Numbered from the stretch's first letter, positions 1 to 9,011 are shown. The stretch: DNA of 64,000 bases from Nocardia sp. CNY236 (GCF_000482385.1 NZ_KI519393.1:152393-216392); one strand, 5' to 3'. Made by a program: numbers and translations. Notes: generated by a model from the letters alone, not told the origin.

Positions 1-700
1 GCTCCGACTCGGCCCGAGCACAGCGATGCGCACGCACGGCATCGGCGCCGAACCGCGAGGCGACCGTCGAGGAGGAGAGCGCGGCGAAATCGCCGACGCG
101 CCGTAAGCCCAGGCGGTGCAGCAGATCGACCAGGTCGGCACGAGCCGGAGCAGCCAGGCTCGGTTCCGCCGCGAGTTCCCCCACGGGCAACGGCGCGAGG
201 AACCGCGCTCCCATCCCGGTCGGCACGATCACGGCACGCCGGGCGGCGATCACCGCCGTGGACAGTTCGTCGGCAATTCCGATCTGCGCCTCGACCCCGG
301 CACCGGCCACAGCGTCGACCAGACGCTCGGCTGCCTCCTCCTCGGAGCCGAAGAACCGCGTTGCACCACGGGCACCGAGCACCAGCAGTCCGGGGCGGAG
401 CACCTCCACGCCAGGGACGGTAGCGCTCACTGCCGCAACCACCGGCTCGAACAGTCGCGCATCTCGATCCGGATCCGCTTGCGCGAGGAAGAGATCGGGA
501 CACCGCGCTTGCGCCTCCCGACGCCGCAGACCACGGCGCACGCCTTCGCCTCGCGCCAGTGCCGAACACGTCAACACCCGGTTGCCGAACAGCACCGCGA
601 CCGGGCGCGTCCGAGGGAGTCCCGCCAGCGCCGCCGCGGCGACTGCGGGCCAATCCGGACACCATAGAGCGAGCACTCGCCTCGACCCCTGCCCGGTCAC
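1..700 (-). CDS. imuB: ImuB, Y-family DNA polymerase-like mutasome subunit (partial, 3' end outside window)
   Basis: Reading leftwards from a GTG at 700, the frame stays open to the window edge and gives 233 residues that read as the N-terminal half of ImuB (family length about 500 to 550 aa). After a short leader comes VLALWCPDWPAV, then VLTCSALARGEGVRRGLRRREAQ, the palm-like segment seen in Y-family polymerases, and near the edge an HhH-like stretch (LLHRLGLRRVGDFAAL). ImuB is a catalytically inactive Y-family homologue that binds the beta clamp and, with ImuA' and DnaE2, makes the SOS-induced mutagenic translesion machinery; this function is family knowledge. It starts 46 bases after the imuA' stop and is presumably cotranscribed with it. 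The GTG at 676 is an alternative start. Identity is firm; the start is inferred. Confidence 0.9.
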   Translation of the reverse strand, partial: MTGQGSRRVLALWCPDWPAVAAAALAGLPRTRPVAVLFGNRVLTCSALARGEGVRRGLRRREAQARCPDLFLAQADPDRDARLFEPVVAAVSATVPGVEVLRPGLLVLGARGATRFFGSEEEAAERLVDAVAGAGVEAQIGIADELSTAVIAARRAVIVPTGMGARFLAPLPVGELAAEPSLAAPARADLVDLLHRLGLRRVGDFAALSSSTVASRFGADAVRAHRCARAESE

Positions 701-746
701 GGTGTCGAACCACCACCGACCACCGCGTCGAGCCGTTCTGTCGTAC

Positions 747-1541
747 TCACGACACCGCCTCCCGGGTATCGAAAGCTTCGGCTGTTCGGGAGGTCTTCTC
801 CCGCAGTATCCATTCCATCCGTCCCGCGTTCGGGCACAGGTCCAGGTGCCCACGACGCGGCGGCCCTGTCTTGCTACTCACCTCGACCGACACGCCGAGC
901 GACCGCAGTCGCCCGTGACCGTGGCCGATACCGGAACAATCCGCGACCCGAGCGTCGAGCCGAAGGGATGGCCCGGGCCAGCGACCATCGACTACCACCA
1001 GGGTGGCGCCCTTGTGCCGCGCGCGGGCCGCTATCACGCGGCTACGCGCGGGCGCCACGGCTGCGTCGAGCCCGAGCACGATCAGGTCGAGTCCATCGAG
1101 CAACACCGCGGCCACCTCTATGGGGTCGGGGCCGGGGTCGGCGATCACGGCCAGACGCTGCAAATGCGCGCCCATCTCCGCCGCGGCGAGCAGTCCGAGC
1201 CGAGGCATCCCGACCACTGCTGCATACCCACCATCCGCAGTCACCGTGGCGAGTAGCCCGGTCAACAATGCACGCGCCCCCGTGTACGCCACGACGGAGC
1301 CTTTCCGCAAGCCACTATCTGGCAATAGCGGCGCAAGCGCGGCGGGCACCGGCAATGTCGCCCTGCGCAGCCCACTGTCGAGCGAAGTGTGTCGAGCTGG
1401 AACTGCACCGTGACTCGTCACCGATTCCATGCGTCTACGCAGCTCTGACACGAGAAGAGCATTCTGCTGCCCAGGAGCGCGTGGCGAAACGCCCCGTGTC
1501 ACCCCCTGCCGCGAAACTGCATCCGAACCCATCCCCATCAC
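747..1541 (-). CDS. imuA': ImuA' mutasome accessory protein
   Basis: A 264-aa RecA-fold-like protein matching actinobacterial ImuA' (Rv3395c type). Visible features are a RecA-like N-terminal half (LRRATLPVPAALAPLLPDSGLRKGSVV) without a proper Walker A lysine motif, and a central segment with DLIVLGLDAAV and TLVVVDGRW. In mycobacteria ImuA' links ImuB to DnaE2 in the damage-induced mutasome. imuB follows directly on the same strand and a LexA-type palindrome lies about 73 bases upstream of the start, so DNA-damage induction is expected. The first ATG gives a leader of low conservation; a start inside the first 40 residues is possible. Confidence 0.88.
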   Translation of the reverse strand: MMGMGSDAVSRQGVTRGVSPRAPGQQNALLVSELRRRMESVTSHGAVPARHTSLDSGLRRATLPVPAALAPLLPDSGLRKGSVVAYTGARALLTGLLATVTADGGYAAVVGMPRLGLLAAAEMGAHLQRLAVIADPGPDPIEVAAVLLDGLDLIVLGLDAAVAPARSRVIAARARHKGATLVVVDGRWPGPSLRLDARVADCSGIGHGHGRLRSLGVSVEVSSKTGPPRRGHLDLCPNAGRMEWILREKTSRTAEAFDTREAVS

Positions 1542-1607
1542 CTACTTCCACGATGGACCCGTGGCGAATCTCCGGAACAATCCGATTCAGCACTGCCCCA
1601 GCTACCG

Positions 1608-1635
1608 TTCGAATCGAATATACGTTCGATTCGAA
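1608..1635. promoter_or_regulatory. LexA (SOS) box upstream of imuA'-imuB
   Basis: Positions 1614-1629 read TCGAATATACGTTCGA, one mismatch from the actinobacterial LexA consensus TCGAAC-N4-GTTCGA. The core lies inside a larger perfect inverted repeat: arms TTCGAATCGAA (1608-1618) and TTCGATTCGAA (1625-1635), spacer 6 bases. It lies 73 bases before the imuA' start, a usual place for repression of this operon. Confidence 0.85.
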
Positions 1636-1749
1636 TTCAGTAAAAACCGACCCAGAGGTTTCGTCAAGGATCACGGCCCTCAGGTCGTAGCCGACGGTCC
1701 TCGGTAGTGGTGCGCAGCCCGGCAGAAGCACTCCCCCGCGTGACACCGC

Positions 1750-2910
1750 ATGATCGGGCCAGTTGGCCGCAATGTCAGCTACCCTCGCTCCGTGACCGAA
1801 CACGCCCGTCCCACTGTCGGCCCCCAATACCTCGTCGCAGGTCGCTACCGCTTGCAGTCGAAGTTGGGTGGGGGTGGCATGGGCGCAGTCTGGCTGGCAC
1901 ACGACCGTCTGCTCGACCGCGATGTCGCAATCAAACAGGTACTCAGCACCGCCGGTCTCGATGCGGCGGAAGCCGATGTGATCCGCAACCAGATCGTGCA
2001 CGAAGGTCGAGTCGCCGCGAAGCTCTCGCACGAGCACGCTATTGCGGTTTACGACGTGGTCCTGGAGGCCGGTGAACCCTGGCTGGTGACGGAGCACCTA
2101 CCCTCTCGCAACGTCGCGAGAGCGCTCGCGCTGGTCGGCACGCTACCGCCGATCGAAGTGGCACAAATAGGAGCACAGGTCGCCGATGCGCTGGCTGCCG
2201 CACATGGGGCGGGTATCGTGCACCGCGATATCAAACCGGGCAATATCCTTGTCGCCGACCGAGGACCCGGGGTCGGCATGGCCAAAGTGAGCGACTTCGG
2301 CATCTCCCGCAGTGCCGGCGACCTGCCCGACGAACCATCCGAGGTGATCACCGGAACCCCCTCCTACCTACCCCCGGAGGTGGCGCGTGGTGCACAGCCG
2401 ACCAAGGCCAGCGACGTGTTCTCACTGGGCGCCACGCTCTACACCGCGATCGAAGGACAGCCCCCGTTCGGCTTCCACGACGACAGCAATGTCATCGCGC
2501 AGCGTGCCGCCATGGCGGAGATCATCCCCCCGAGCCGTAGTGGTGTTCTCACCCACGCGCTGTTGCACATGATGGAGCCGGCGCCACAGCGTCGGCCGAC
2601 CATGGCCGAGGCACGAGACGAGATCCTTACGGCCGCTTTCGGTCCCGGCACCGGCCCGTATATCCTCGGCGCGCCCGTACGCACCGAGGATGGCACCATC
2701 CCCGCATGGGCGACACGCAATTCGGCCTCCGGCCTGCGCGGCCCCCACTGCGCTCCGCTTCCCCGCCCACACCGCGACTTCGCCGGGGCTACCGCGAGTC
2801 CACCTCCGCGCACTCGCTCCACTCGCCCGAGCAATGCCCCCTTGGCCATCGCGGTCGGCTTGCTCATCGGCCTGATCATCGTCACGATCGTCATCGCCGT
2901 CGCACTGTGA
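1750..2910 (+). CDS. Membrane-anchored Hanks-type serine/threonine protein kinase
   Basis: A 386-aa kinase of the PknB type. Visible in order: glycine-rich loop GGGGMGAV (about residue 40), catalytic lysine VAIK (about 62), catalytic loop HRDIKPGN, metal-binding DFGIS, GTPSYLPPEV in place of the usual APE motif, and a C-terminal transmembrane helix (about 362-385) ending the protein. There is no extracellular sensor domain, so the kinase is cytosolic with a C-terminal anchor. A Pro/Arg-rich linker of about 80 residues joins kinase and helix. It converges on the response-regulator gene with 33 bases between. Neither ATG 1750 nor the GTG at 1792 (which gives a start at VTEHARP) has a clear ribosome site. 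The substrate is unknown. Confidence 0.9.
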   Translation: MIGPVGRNVSYPRSVTEHARPTVGPQYLVAGRYRLQSKLGGGGMGAVWLAHDRLLDRDVAIKQVLSTAGLDAAEADVIRNQIVHEGRVAAKLSHEHAIAVYDVVLEAGEPWLVTEHLPSRNVARALALVGTLPPIEVAQIGAQVADALAAAHGAGIVHRDIKPGNILVADRGPGVGMAKVSDFGISRSAGDLPDEPSEVITGTPSYLPPEVARGAQPTKASDVFSLGATLYTAIEGQPPFGFHDDSNVIAQRAAMAEIIPPSRSGVLTHALLHMMEPAPQRRPTMAEARDEILTAAFGPGTGPYILGAPVRTEDGTIPAWATRNSASGLRGPHCAPLPRPHRDFAGATASPPPRTRSTRPSNAPLAIAVGLLIGLIIVTIVIAVAL

Positions 2911-2943
2911 TCACCGCACATTCCCACCGCCGACGGACTCGGA

Positions 2944-3585
2944 TCAATCGATTCGACGCCGATGGGCCCACCGAGTCAGTGCATTGCGATTGGACTGCTG
3001 GGTCTTACGCAGCACATTGGACGCATGTGTCTCGACAGTTTTGATGGAGATGAAAAGAGATTCGGCGATCTCGCGGTAGGTATAGCCACGAGCGAGCAGG
3101 CGGAGCACCTCCAGCTCACGCGGTGTCAAGGAGTCCAGTTCCGGATCCAGCGGCGGTTCGGGTACTGGGGATCTTCCGGTGAACGAATCCAGCACGAAGC
3201 CCGCCAACCGAGGGCTGAAGACCGCATCGCCAGCTGCCACCCGACGAACCCCATCGGCCAGTTCGGGTCCCGAAATCGTTTTGGTCACATAGCCTCGAGC
3301 TCCAGCCCGGATCACCGCGATCACATCCTCGGCAGCATCCGAAACGCTCAACGCCAGGCATACCGGCCCCGGCTCGACGCCCGCCAGCACCGCGACCCCG
3401 CCACCGTCGGGCATGTGCACGTCGAGCAAGACGACATCCGGACACACCGCATTGATGCCGGCGATTGCCTCGGCCACCCCACCGGCCTCGCCGACCACCT
3501 CCATGTCACCCGCTCGACCCAACTCCGCGCGCACACCTGACCGGAAGACGGCGTGATCATCGACCAGAAAGACCCGCACGGCCAC
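2944..3585 (-). CDS. NarL/LuxR-family response regulator (EsrR-like)
   Basis: A 213-aa two-component regulator. The receiver domain (residues 1-120) shows the acidic pair DDH, the phosphoacceptor aspartate in LLDVHMPD, and the conserved lysine in YVTKTIS. The C-terminal LuxR-type helix-turn-helix reads LTPRELEVLRLLARGYTYREIAESLF, with the recognition helix after SIKTVETH. It lies 178 bases downstream of the PspC histidine kinase on the same strand, its probable partner. The set matches the EsrISR envelope-stress system of Corynebacterium glutamicum (known there), in which a LiaF-like membrane protein, a kinase and this type of regulator act together. Assignment as EsrR is by context. Confidence 0.9.
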   Translation of the reverse strand: MAVRVFLVDDHAVFRSGVRAELGRAGDMEVVGEAGGVAEAIAGINAVCPDVVLLDVHMPDGGGVAVLAGVEPGPVCLALSVSDAAEDVIAVIRAGARGYVTKTISGPELADGVRRVAAGDAVFSPRLAGFVLDSFTGRSPVPEPPLDPELDSLTPRELEVLRLLARGYTYREIAESLFISIKTVETHASNVLRKTQQSNRNALTRWAHRRRID

Positions 3586-3763
3586 CTCAACTTCTCCTCA
3601 CCCGACGGTGGAACGACCGTCATCGTACCGAGCCGTCGATTTCCTCATCCCGCAGCCGAACGATCTCGCAGGACGACACCGATGTCGCAGGACGACTCCG
3701 GCAGCGCGGCGCCATCGACCTGCTACCGCGCGCCGACCGCTTCGGCGTCGGGCGAATCCCCCG

Positions 3764-5233
3764 TCATGGGTAGCCGGAGTCCGTACGTGGCAGGACAATT
3801 CGTACCTCGGTACCACGTCCCGGTGTCGAAAGAATGTCCACCTGACCGCCTCGACGCTCGACACGGCCACGAATGGATTTGGCCACACCCCGGCGATCCT
3901 CGGGCACGGACGCAACATCGAATCCGGCGCCCCGATCACGGACGAAGATACTCACCTGGTGCGGCTCGGTCTCGGCGAACAGGTCGATCTCCGGGACGCC
4001 GGCGTGTTTCGCGGCATTGACCAGCGCCTCCCGGCTCGCACCCAACAGTGCGGTGAAGTGTTCCTTCGGCAGGCCGGACCCGGAGTCGTCGATGTCCATC
4101 GACACATCCCCCACGGTCACCGGAGCCACCTTCACGCCGTGCTGGTCTTCCACTTCGCCTGCGATGGTGCGCAGGGCCGCGACCAGACTCGACTGCGCCG
4201 GGCCGGAGTCGTCGAACAACCAGGTACGCAACTCGCGCTCCTGGCTACGGGCCAGCCGCACCACCTCGTGCGGATCATCGGCTTGGCGCTGAATGAGAGC
4301 GAGCGTCTGTAGCACAGAATCGTGCAGGTGGGACGCGATCTCCTCGCGTTCCTCATTGCGAATACGAGCGGCGCGTTCGGCATTCAGTGCGAATATCAAT
4401 CGCAGCCATGGCGGCACGGACAACAGTCCCGCGCCGACCAGTGTCACTACTACCCCGAGCAGCGCGGACCCGAGAGAACTCAGATCGATCCTGGCCAGCA
4501 CCACCACGCCGAGGCCGAGCACGATCAACGTCGCCCCGGCGACGATGCGCGACCAGGTCACCACCGACGGGCTCGCTGGCAATCCCAACAACGAGCGCGG
4601 TCCCTCGACGTCGTATTCCCGCCATACCAATGCCGCGCCTATTGCAACCGCGACCGCCGGCGCGACCACATCCGCCACCGTGCCGCTGAACACCCAGGAC
4701 ACAGCGACCGCCAGAGCGAGCCCCAGCAAGGCGAGCCCGAACGCCTGGCGGCGCTCCGTCCCAGAGGGCTTCGCTCGGTCGACGCCACCGGGTGCAAAGA
4801 TCCACAGCAACCCATAGATGACCATGCCCGCCCCCGCCAACGCGGACATCAGCACGAACGCCATCCGCACCTTGAACACATCGACATCGAGATGATCGGC
4901 CAGTCCGCCGGCTACGCCACCGACGATCCGGCCACCCGAGCGCCGCACCATCCGCGCCCGCGGTGATGTGGAGACCGGCGCGGGACGACACCCGCACGCA
5001 GAGCCGAAACCCCGAACGTCGGACGCGGGACCGGGCGGGTGCATACCTTCGATAGTGGCATGAGCGGTAGCGGACCGGCCATCGGGAATCACCCTGATCT
5101 TTCGGGCGTACCTCGGCGTCGACGACTGCCCGGCTATGCGCGCTTCACGTCGGCGACGAGCGCGGGGCGCATCCGCACCGGGCTCGGCCACCGCGCCGTC
5201 CGCGCGATCTGTCGAATACGCCATAACACCCAC
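3764..5233 (-). CDS. PspC-domain sensor histidine kinase (EsrS-like)
   Basis: A 489-aa membrane kinase. The first 95 residues are basic and low-complexity with no recognisable domain, so translation may start later (for example at the Met in MHPPGPASD). A PspC domain follows (GRIVGGVAGGLADHL, helix at VRMAFVLMSALAGAGMVIYGLLW), then further transmembrane helices to about residue 285, a HisKA_3 box with the phosphoacceptor His in SHLHDSVLQTL, and an HATPase domain (N box REALVNAAKHAG, G box VRDRGAGFD). PspC followed by HisKA_3 is typical of actinobacterial envelope-stress kinases. It is divergent from the LiaF-like gene at 5432. It probably phosphorylates the regulator at 2944-3585. Confidence 0.9.
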   Translation of the reverse strand: MGVMAYSTDRADGAVAEPGADAPRARRRREARIAGQSSTPRYARKIRVIPDGRSATAHATIEGMHPPGPASDVRGFGSACGCRPAPVSTSPRARMVRRSGGRIVGGVAGGLADHLDVDVFKVRMAFVLMSALAGAGMVIYGLLWIFAPGGVDRAKPSGTERRQAFGLALLGLALAVAVSWVFSGTVADVVAPAVAVAIGAALVWREYDVEGPRSLLGLPASPSVVTWSRIVAGATLIVLGLGVVVLARIDLSSLGSALLGVVVTLVGAGLLSVPPWLRLIFALNAERAARIRNEEREEIASHLHDSVLQTLALIQRQADDPHEVVRLARSQERELRTWLFDDSGPAQSSLVAALRTIAGEVEDQHGVKVAPVTVGDVSMDIDDSGSGLPKEHFTALLGASREALVNAAKHAGVPEIDLFAETEPHQVSIFVRDRGAGFDVASVPEDRRGVAKSIRGRVERRGGQVDILSTPGRGTEVRIVLPRTDSGYP

Positions 5234-5431
5234 AGAGACTGTGCCGCCTTATTGCTCTGATGGAAGAATTCTCCGGAAAACTCCCATTGATATCTAACAA
5301 GCTGTACAGATATTAGAATTTTCAATGTAGCCACAAGACTGCTGAATACGCGAACTACCTAAAAATGCTGGGGAGATTTTCAGGGTTCCCCCCGATGTGC
5401 CGAGACCTCGACCGAGCACACCATAGGAAGC
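5234..5431. promoter_or_regulatory. Divergent AT-rich promoter region of the envelope-stress module
   Basis: About 200 non-coding bases between the two divergent PspC genes. The stretch around 5250-5375 is much richer in A and T than its surroundings, with runs such as TTCTCCGGAAAACTCCC and ATATTAGAATTTTCAATG. It must hold the promoters of both genes. I could not fix -35/-10 boxes or an operator with confidence. Confidence 0.4.
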
Positions 5432-6871
5432 ATGACGAGAACCGGCTTCGGCGATCAACTGCAGCACTTATGGCTGACGCGGCCTGTGCGGTTGCCACGG
5501 CACGGCCCGCTCGCCGGCATCGCCACCGGGTTCGCCCAGCGCTACACCATCGATCCCCTACTGGTTCGAGTCGCCTTCGTGGTCTCGACGATCTTCGGTG
5601 GTGCGGGCGTCGTGCTGTACTTGGCGGCGTGGCTGCTGCTGCGCGCAGAGGGCGACCGAGCCTCGGCTGTCGAATCCCTACTCGGCAAGGGACCCGCGTC
5701 ACAGTCGCAGACGAAAACAATCGTGCTCATCGTGGCGCTGGCCATCGCCGTCAGCACGATGGGTCCGCTCGGCGTCGGTCTCGGCGGATCGGGCCCGATC
5801 AGTGCGGCACTGATGCTGGCAGGATGGTGGATGCTGCACATGCGCACACCCATACCACCGAGCAGCCCCATACCGGCGAGCAGCGCCGAAGCGCACGGCG
5901 ATGTGACACCGAACAACGCTGCCACCGGCTATCCCGGAACGGTCTTCCCACACAGAGCGCCCCGGTCCGCGCCCGACATGTCCGCGCCGGCCGCAACCGC
6001 TGCAGCCCACCCGGGCTACACCCGGCCGCCGCATTCCACTGTCCCCGAAGCGCCGGTGAGACCTACGGACGACGAAAGCGCCCACACCACCGATCACACC
6101 GCCCCCGTGCCGGTCACACGCGGCATCGACGACACCTATCCCGGCATACCCGAGGGCCGAACCATGCCGCTGGCGCATGGCTCCGCACTCCGCGACGATC
6201 GCAGCCCACCCTCCTGGGACCCGCTGGGCGTCGCTCCACTCGCATGGGATCTCCCGGAGCCGACCCCAGCTACCCCCGCCGCCTCGCCACCGAAACGCTC
6301 CTCTTACACGCCGCTGACCTCGGTAGTTGTCGGTCTGGCCATTCTTGCAGCAGCGGGCGCGACGACAGCCGCGGCCTTGGGGGTGGAGTGGATGACTCCA
6401 GGCCGAATAGGCGCGACGGCACTCGCAGTGGTCGGCCTGGGCATGATGATCGGCGCATTCCGGCGCCGCGGCTATGGCCTGCTGGTGATCACCGCGCCCT
6501 TGGCCGCGTTCGTGTTGCTCGCCTCGATGATCGGTCCCGGAGAGTTCCATCGTGGTGCAATGGGCGAACACACCTGGTCACCGGCCGCACTCGATGAATT
6601 GGCGCAGAACTATACGGTGACCTTGGGCTCCGGCACGTTGGACCTACGCCCGCTGACGCTGACCGAGAGTCGCGCAGTAGACGTCACGGTCCGGGTCGGC
6701 GAAGCCCGTGTCCTGCTGCCCGCCGATATGACCGTTCGCACTCGGTGCACTGTGTCACTCGGCGAAGCCGCATGTAGCGAAGGCACGAGTGGACCGAACA
6801 CCCCCGGATCACCGGTGCTCGATCTACGCGTCGACGTCCGTATGGGAAGCGTGGAGGTGCGCCGTGCCTGA
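5432..6871 (+). CDS. PspC/LiaF-like membrane protein, putative inhibitor of the kinase (EsrI-like)
   Basis: A 479-aa protein. Residues 25-70 form a PspC domain (GPLAGIATGFAQRY, then VRVAFVVSTIFGGAGVVLYLAAWLLL). A second membrane pair lies around 90-125, a Pro/Thr/His-rich loop of about 150 residues follows, then three or four helices around 290-380, and last a beta-rich C-terminal domain (LGSGTLDLRPLTL, VRVGEARVLLPADM) like the LiaF/VraT C-terminus. LiaF-type proteins hold back a partner kinase until the envelope is damaged (known for LiaF and EsrI). Its divergent placement from the PspC kinase supports the same job here. The gene overlaps the next by 8 bases, so the two are probably translationally coupled. 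Confidence 0.82.
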   Translation: MTRTGFGDQLQHLWLTRPVRLPRHGPLAGIATGFAQRYTIDPLLVRVAFVVSTIFGGAGVVLYLAAWLLLRAEGDRASAVESLLGKGPASQSQTKTIVLIVALAIAVSTMGPLGVGLGGSGPISAALMLAGWWMLHMRTPIPPSSPIPASSAEAHGDVTPNNAATGYPGTVFPHRAPRSAPDMSAPAATAAAHPGYTRPPHSTVPEAPVRPTDDESAHTTDHTAPVPVTRGIDDTYPGIPEGRTMPLAHGSALRDDRSPPSWDPLGVAPLAWDLPEPTPATPAASPPKRSSYTPLTSVVVGLAILAAAGATTAAALGVEWMTPGRIGATALAVVGLGMMIGAFRRRGYGLLVITAPLAAFVLLASMIGPGEFHRGAMGEHTWSPAALDELAQNYTVTLGSGTLDLRPLTLTESRAVDVTVRVGEARVLLPADMTVRTRCTVSLGEAACSEGTSGPNTPGSPVLDLRVDVRMGSVEVRRA

Positions 6872-7088
6872 ATCCGAGAACACCGACTCCGCCAACTCGA
6901 CCGCGACCCGTCGCGGCCCGTCCTATGTACTGCTCGTCGTGGGTGTGCTGGTACTCGCAGTGAGCGTATGGGCCTTCGCCGGTCCGGAATCCTGGCCAGC
7001 GGCCGATACGGTTCCGGTCGGCTGGATCGTGGTGCTCGCCGCAGTCGTCGGCCTCACCTTGGTGATTTCACCGCGTCGACGACGGTGA
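6864..7088 (+). CDS. Small two-helix membrane protein
   Basis: A GTG at 6864 opens a 74-residue frame whose first 8 bases overlap the end of the LiaF-like gene, which decides the start. It has a polar N-terminus (PESENTDSANSTATRRG), then two hydrophobic helices (YVLLVVGVLVLAVSVWAFA and VGWIVVLAAVVGLTLVIS) and a basic tail PRRRR. A hairpin membrane protein with the tail inside is likely. No family was recognised. It probably forms an operon with the LiaF-like gene and may be a further part of the envelope-stress module. Confidence 0.7.
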   Translation: MPESENTDSANSTATRRGPSYVLLVVGVLVLAVSVWAFAGPESWPAADTVPVGWIVVLAAVVGLTLVISPRRRR

Positions 7089-7136
7089 CCAACCGACCCG
7101 CCGGCCGAAGACCAACTGGACCGCAGGAGAATCCGA

Positions 7137-7280
7137 ATGGGATCCGAGCAGACTCCACGAGAAACCGACTCCACCGAAACCTCCGGGCCGGCCCGCTCGG
7201 CGGAACAACAGCACTGGGCCACAGGAACGCTCCTGGGGCACCTGATCCTGCACAGCGCCACCTGGCACCGACCACAGTGA
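7137..7280 (+). CDS. Possible 47-residue hypothetical protein
   Basis: ATG at 7137 to TGA at 7278-7280 gives 47 residues (MGSEQTPRETDSTETSGPAR...), preceded by AGGAGA at 7125-7130, a good ribosome site at a suitable distance. The N-terminal half is acidic and Ser/Thr-rich and the C-terminal half carries a short hydrophobic stretch (GTLLGHLILHSAT). It follows the small membrane protein by 48 bases on the same strand and could close that operon. No homology was recognised; coding status rests only on start signal, position and codon look. Confidence 0.4.
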   Translation: MGSEQTPRETDSTETSGPARSAEQQHWATGTLLGHLILHSATWHRPQ

Positions 7281-7323
7281 CCGCTCGGGCTCTGGACCTC
7301 GACTCGACGACGAAGACGGGGAC

Positions 7324-8901
7324 CTACTCCCATTCGATGGTGCCGGGCGGCTTGCTGGTCACATCGACAACCACCCGATTGACTTCCGCGACCTCGTTGG
7401 TGATCCGGGTGGAGATTCGTTCCAACACCTCGTAGGGCAAACGCGTCCAATCCGCGGTCATCGCGTCCTCACTGGAGACCGGACGCAAGACGATGGGGTG
7501 CCCATAGGTGCGGCCATCACCCTGGACTCCAACGCTGCGGACGTCCGCGAGCAGCACGACCGGGCACTGCCAGATCTGCCGGTCCAGGCCGGCGGCAGTG
7601 AGTTCCTCGCGCGCGATCGCGTCCGCACGACGCAGAGTTTCCAGCCGATCCGCTGTGACTTCACCGACGATCCGAATAGCGAGACCCGGACCCGGAAAAG
7701 GTTGGCGGGCAATGATTTCCTCCGGCAGACCGAGTTCGCGCCCCACGGCACGCACCTCGTCTTTGAACAGCAACCGCAGCGGCTCGACGAGTTCGAACTC
7801 CAGATCATCGGGTAGACCGCCGACGTTGTGATGGCTCTTGATATTCGCAGTGCCGCTACCTCCCCCCGACTCCACGACATCGGGATACAACGTGCCCTGC
7901 ACCAAGAACTCGACCTTCGGGAGGGCGCCATCCGAGCTCCCGTGCTCGAGCACGACCTCACCGACGGCGTCTTCGAAGGACCGGATGAATTCCCGACCGA
8001 TGACCTTGCGCTTTTCTTCCGGGTCGGTGACGCCCTTCAGCTCACCCAGGAACTTCCCCACCGCATCGACGGTCACCAGTCTGGCTCCGGTCGCGGCGAC
8101 GAAATCTTGCTGCACCTGTTCACGCTCTCCAGCGCGCAGCAGGCCGTGGTCGACGAACACACAGGTCAACCGGTCGCCAATGGCTCGCTGCAGCAGAGCC
8201 GCCGCGACCGCGCTGTCCACACCGCCGGACAGCCCACAGATCGCGTGCCCGTCACCGACCTGGTCCCGGACCGAGGTGATCAACGAATCCACGATATTGG
8301 CGGGCGTCCACACAGCCGGAATGTCGGCGATCTCGCGCAGGAACCGACTCAGCACCTGCTGACCGTGCGGGGAGTGCAATACCTCGGGGTGATACTGCAC
8401 TCCGGCCAAGCGTCGTGCGCGATCCTCGAACGCGGCCACCGGGGCACCCGCGGTCGTACCGGTGACCTCGAACCCTGCGGGCGCGTCGGTGACCGCGTCT
8501 CCGTGGCTCATCCATACCGGTTGGATGGTAGGCAATCCGCCGTGCAGCAAACCACCGTCGATATCGAGCTCGGTGCGACCGTACTCGCGAGTGCCGGTGC
8601 GCGTGACCGTGCCGCCCAGTGCCTGCGCCATCGCCTGAAAGCCGTAGCAGATGCCGAAGACCGGAAGCCCCAGCTCGAACAGCCGCGGATCCAGCTTCGG
8701 CGCCCCCTCGGTGTACACACTCGCTGGGCCCCCCGACAGAATCACCGCCAGCGGTTGCTTCTCGGCGATCTCCTCGACCGTCGTGGTGTGCGGAACGACT
8801 TCGGAGAACACACTCGCTTCGCGGACGCGCCGCGCGATCAGCTGGGCGTATTGCGCGCCGAAGTCGACAACGAGGACTGGTCGTTGATGTGCCACTCGCA
8901 C
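7324..8901 (-). CDS. guaA: GMP synthase (glutamine-hydrolysing)
   Basis: A 525-aa GMP synthase, converting XMP, glutamine and ATP to GMP. The N-terminal class I glutamine amidotransferase shows the nucleophile Cys in FGICYGFQAM and the His/Glu pair in YHPEVLHS. The middle ATP-pyrophosphatase domain has the P-loop LSGGVDSAVAAAL. The C-terminal dimerisation domain ends PPGTIEWE, the conserved end of the family. Length and motif order are normal. It is divergent from the hydrolase-like gene at 9012; guaB3 and guaB2 lie just beyond on the same strand, which groups the GMP branch of purine synthesis. Confidence 0.98.
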   Translation of the reverse strand: MRVAHQRPVLVVDFGAQYAQLIARRVREASVFSEVVPHTTTVEEIAEKQPLAVILSGGPASVYTEGAPKLDPRLFELGLPVFGICYGFQAMAQALGGTVTRTGTREYGRTELDIDGGLLHGGLPTIQPVWMSHGDAVTDAPAGFEVTGTTAGAPVAAFEDRARRLAGVQYHPEVLHSPHGQQVLSRFLREIADIPAVWTPANIVDSLITSVRDQVGDGHAICGLSGGVDSAVAAALLQRAIGDRLTCVFVDHGLLRAGEREQVQQDFVAATGARLVTVDAVGKFLGELKGVTDPEEKRKVIGREFIRSFEDAVGEVVLEHGSSDGALPKVEFLVQGTLYPDVVESGGGSGTANIKSHHNVGGLPDDLEFELVEPLRLLFKDEVRAVGRELGLPEEIIARQPFPGPGLAIRIVGEVTADRLETLRRADAIAREELTAAGLDRQIWQCPVVLLADVRSVGVQGDGRTYGHPIVLRPVSSEDAMTADWTRLPYEVLERISTRITNEVAEVNRVVVDVTSKPPGTIEWE

Positions 8902-9011
8902 AGTTTAGTGAGCGAGCGAATCCAAAGGATCGGCGGCACCCGACCGCAGCACGCGCAGCCAACCACTCGAATCGGCCCGCACAACCCGGACAGCTGGCTA
9001 TTGTTCTGCTC

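Noticed and set aside
258..1256. Plus-strand frame of 332 codons at the left end
   Set aside because: Antisense to imuB and imuA', which read clearly as family members on the minus strand.
5365..6597. 410-codon plus-strand frame overlapping the LiaF-like gene
   Set aside because: Arg/His-rich nonsense translation in another frame of a gene with clear PspC and C-terminal domains.
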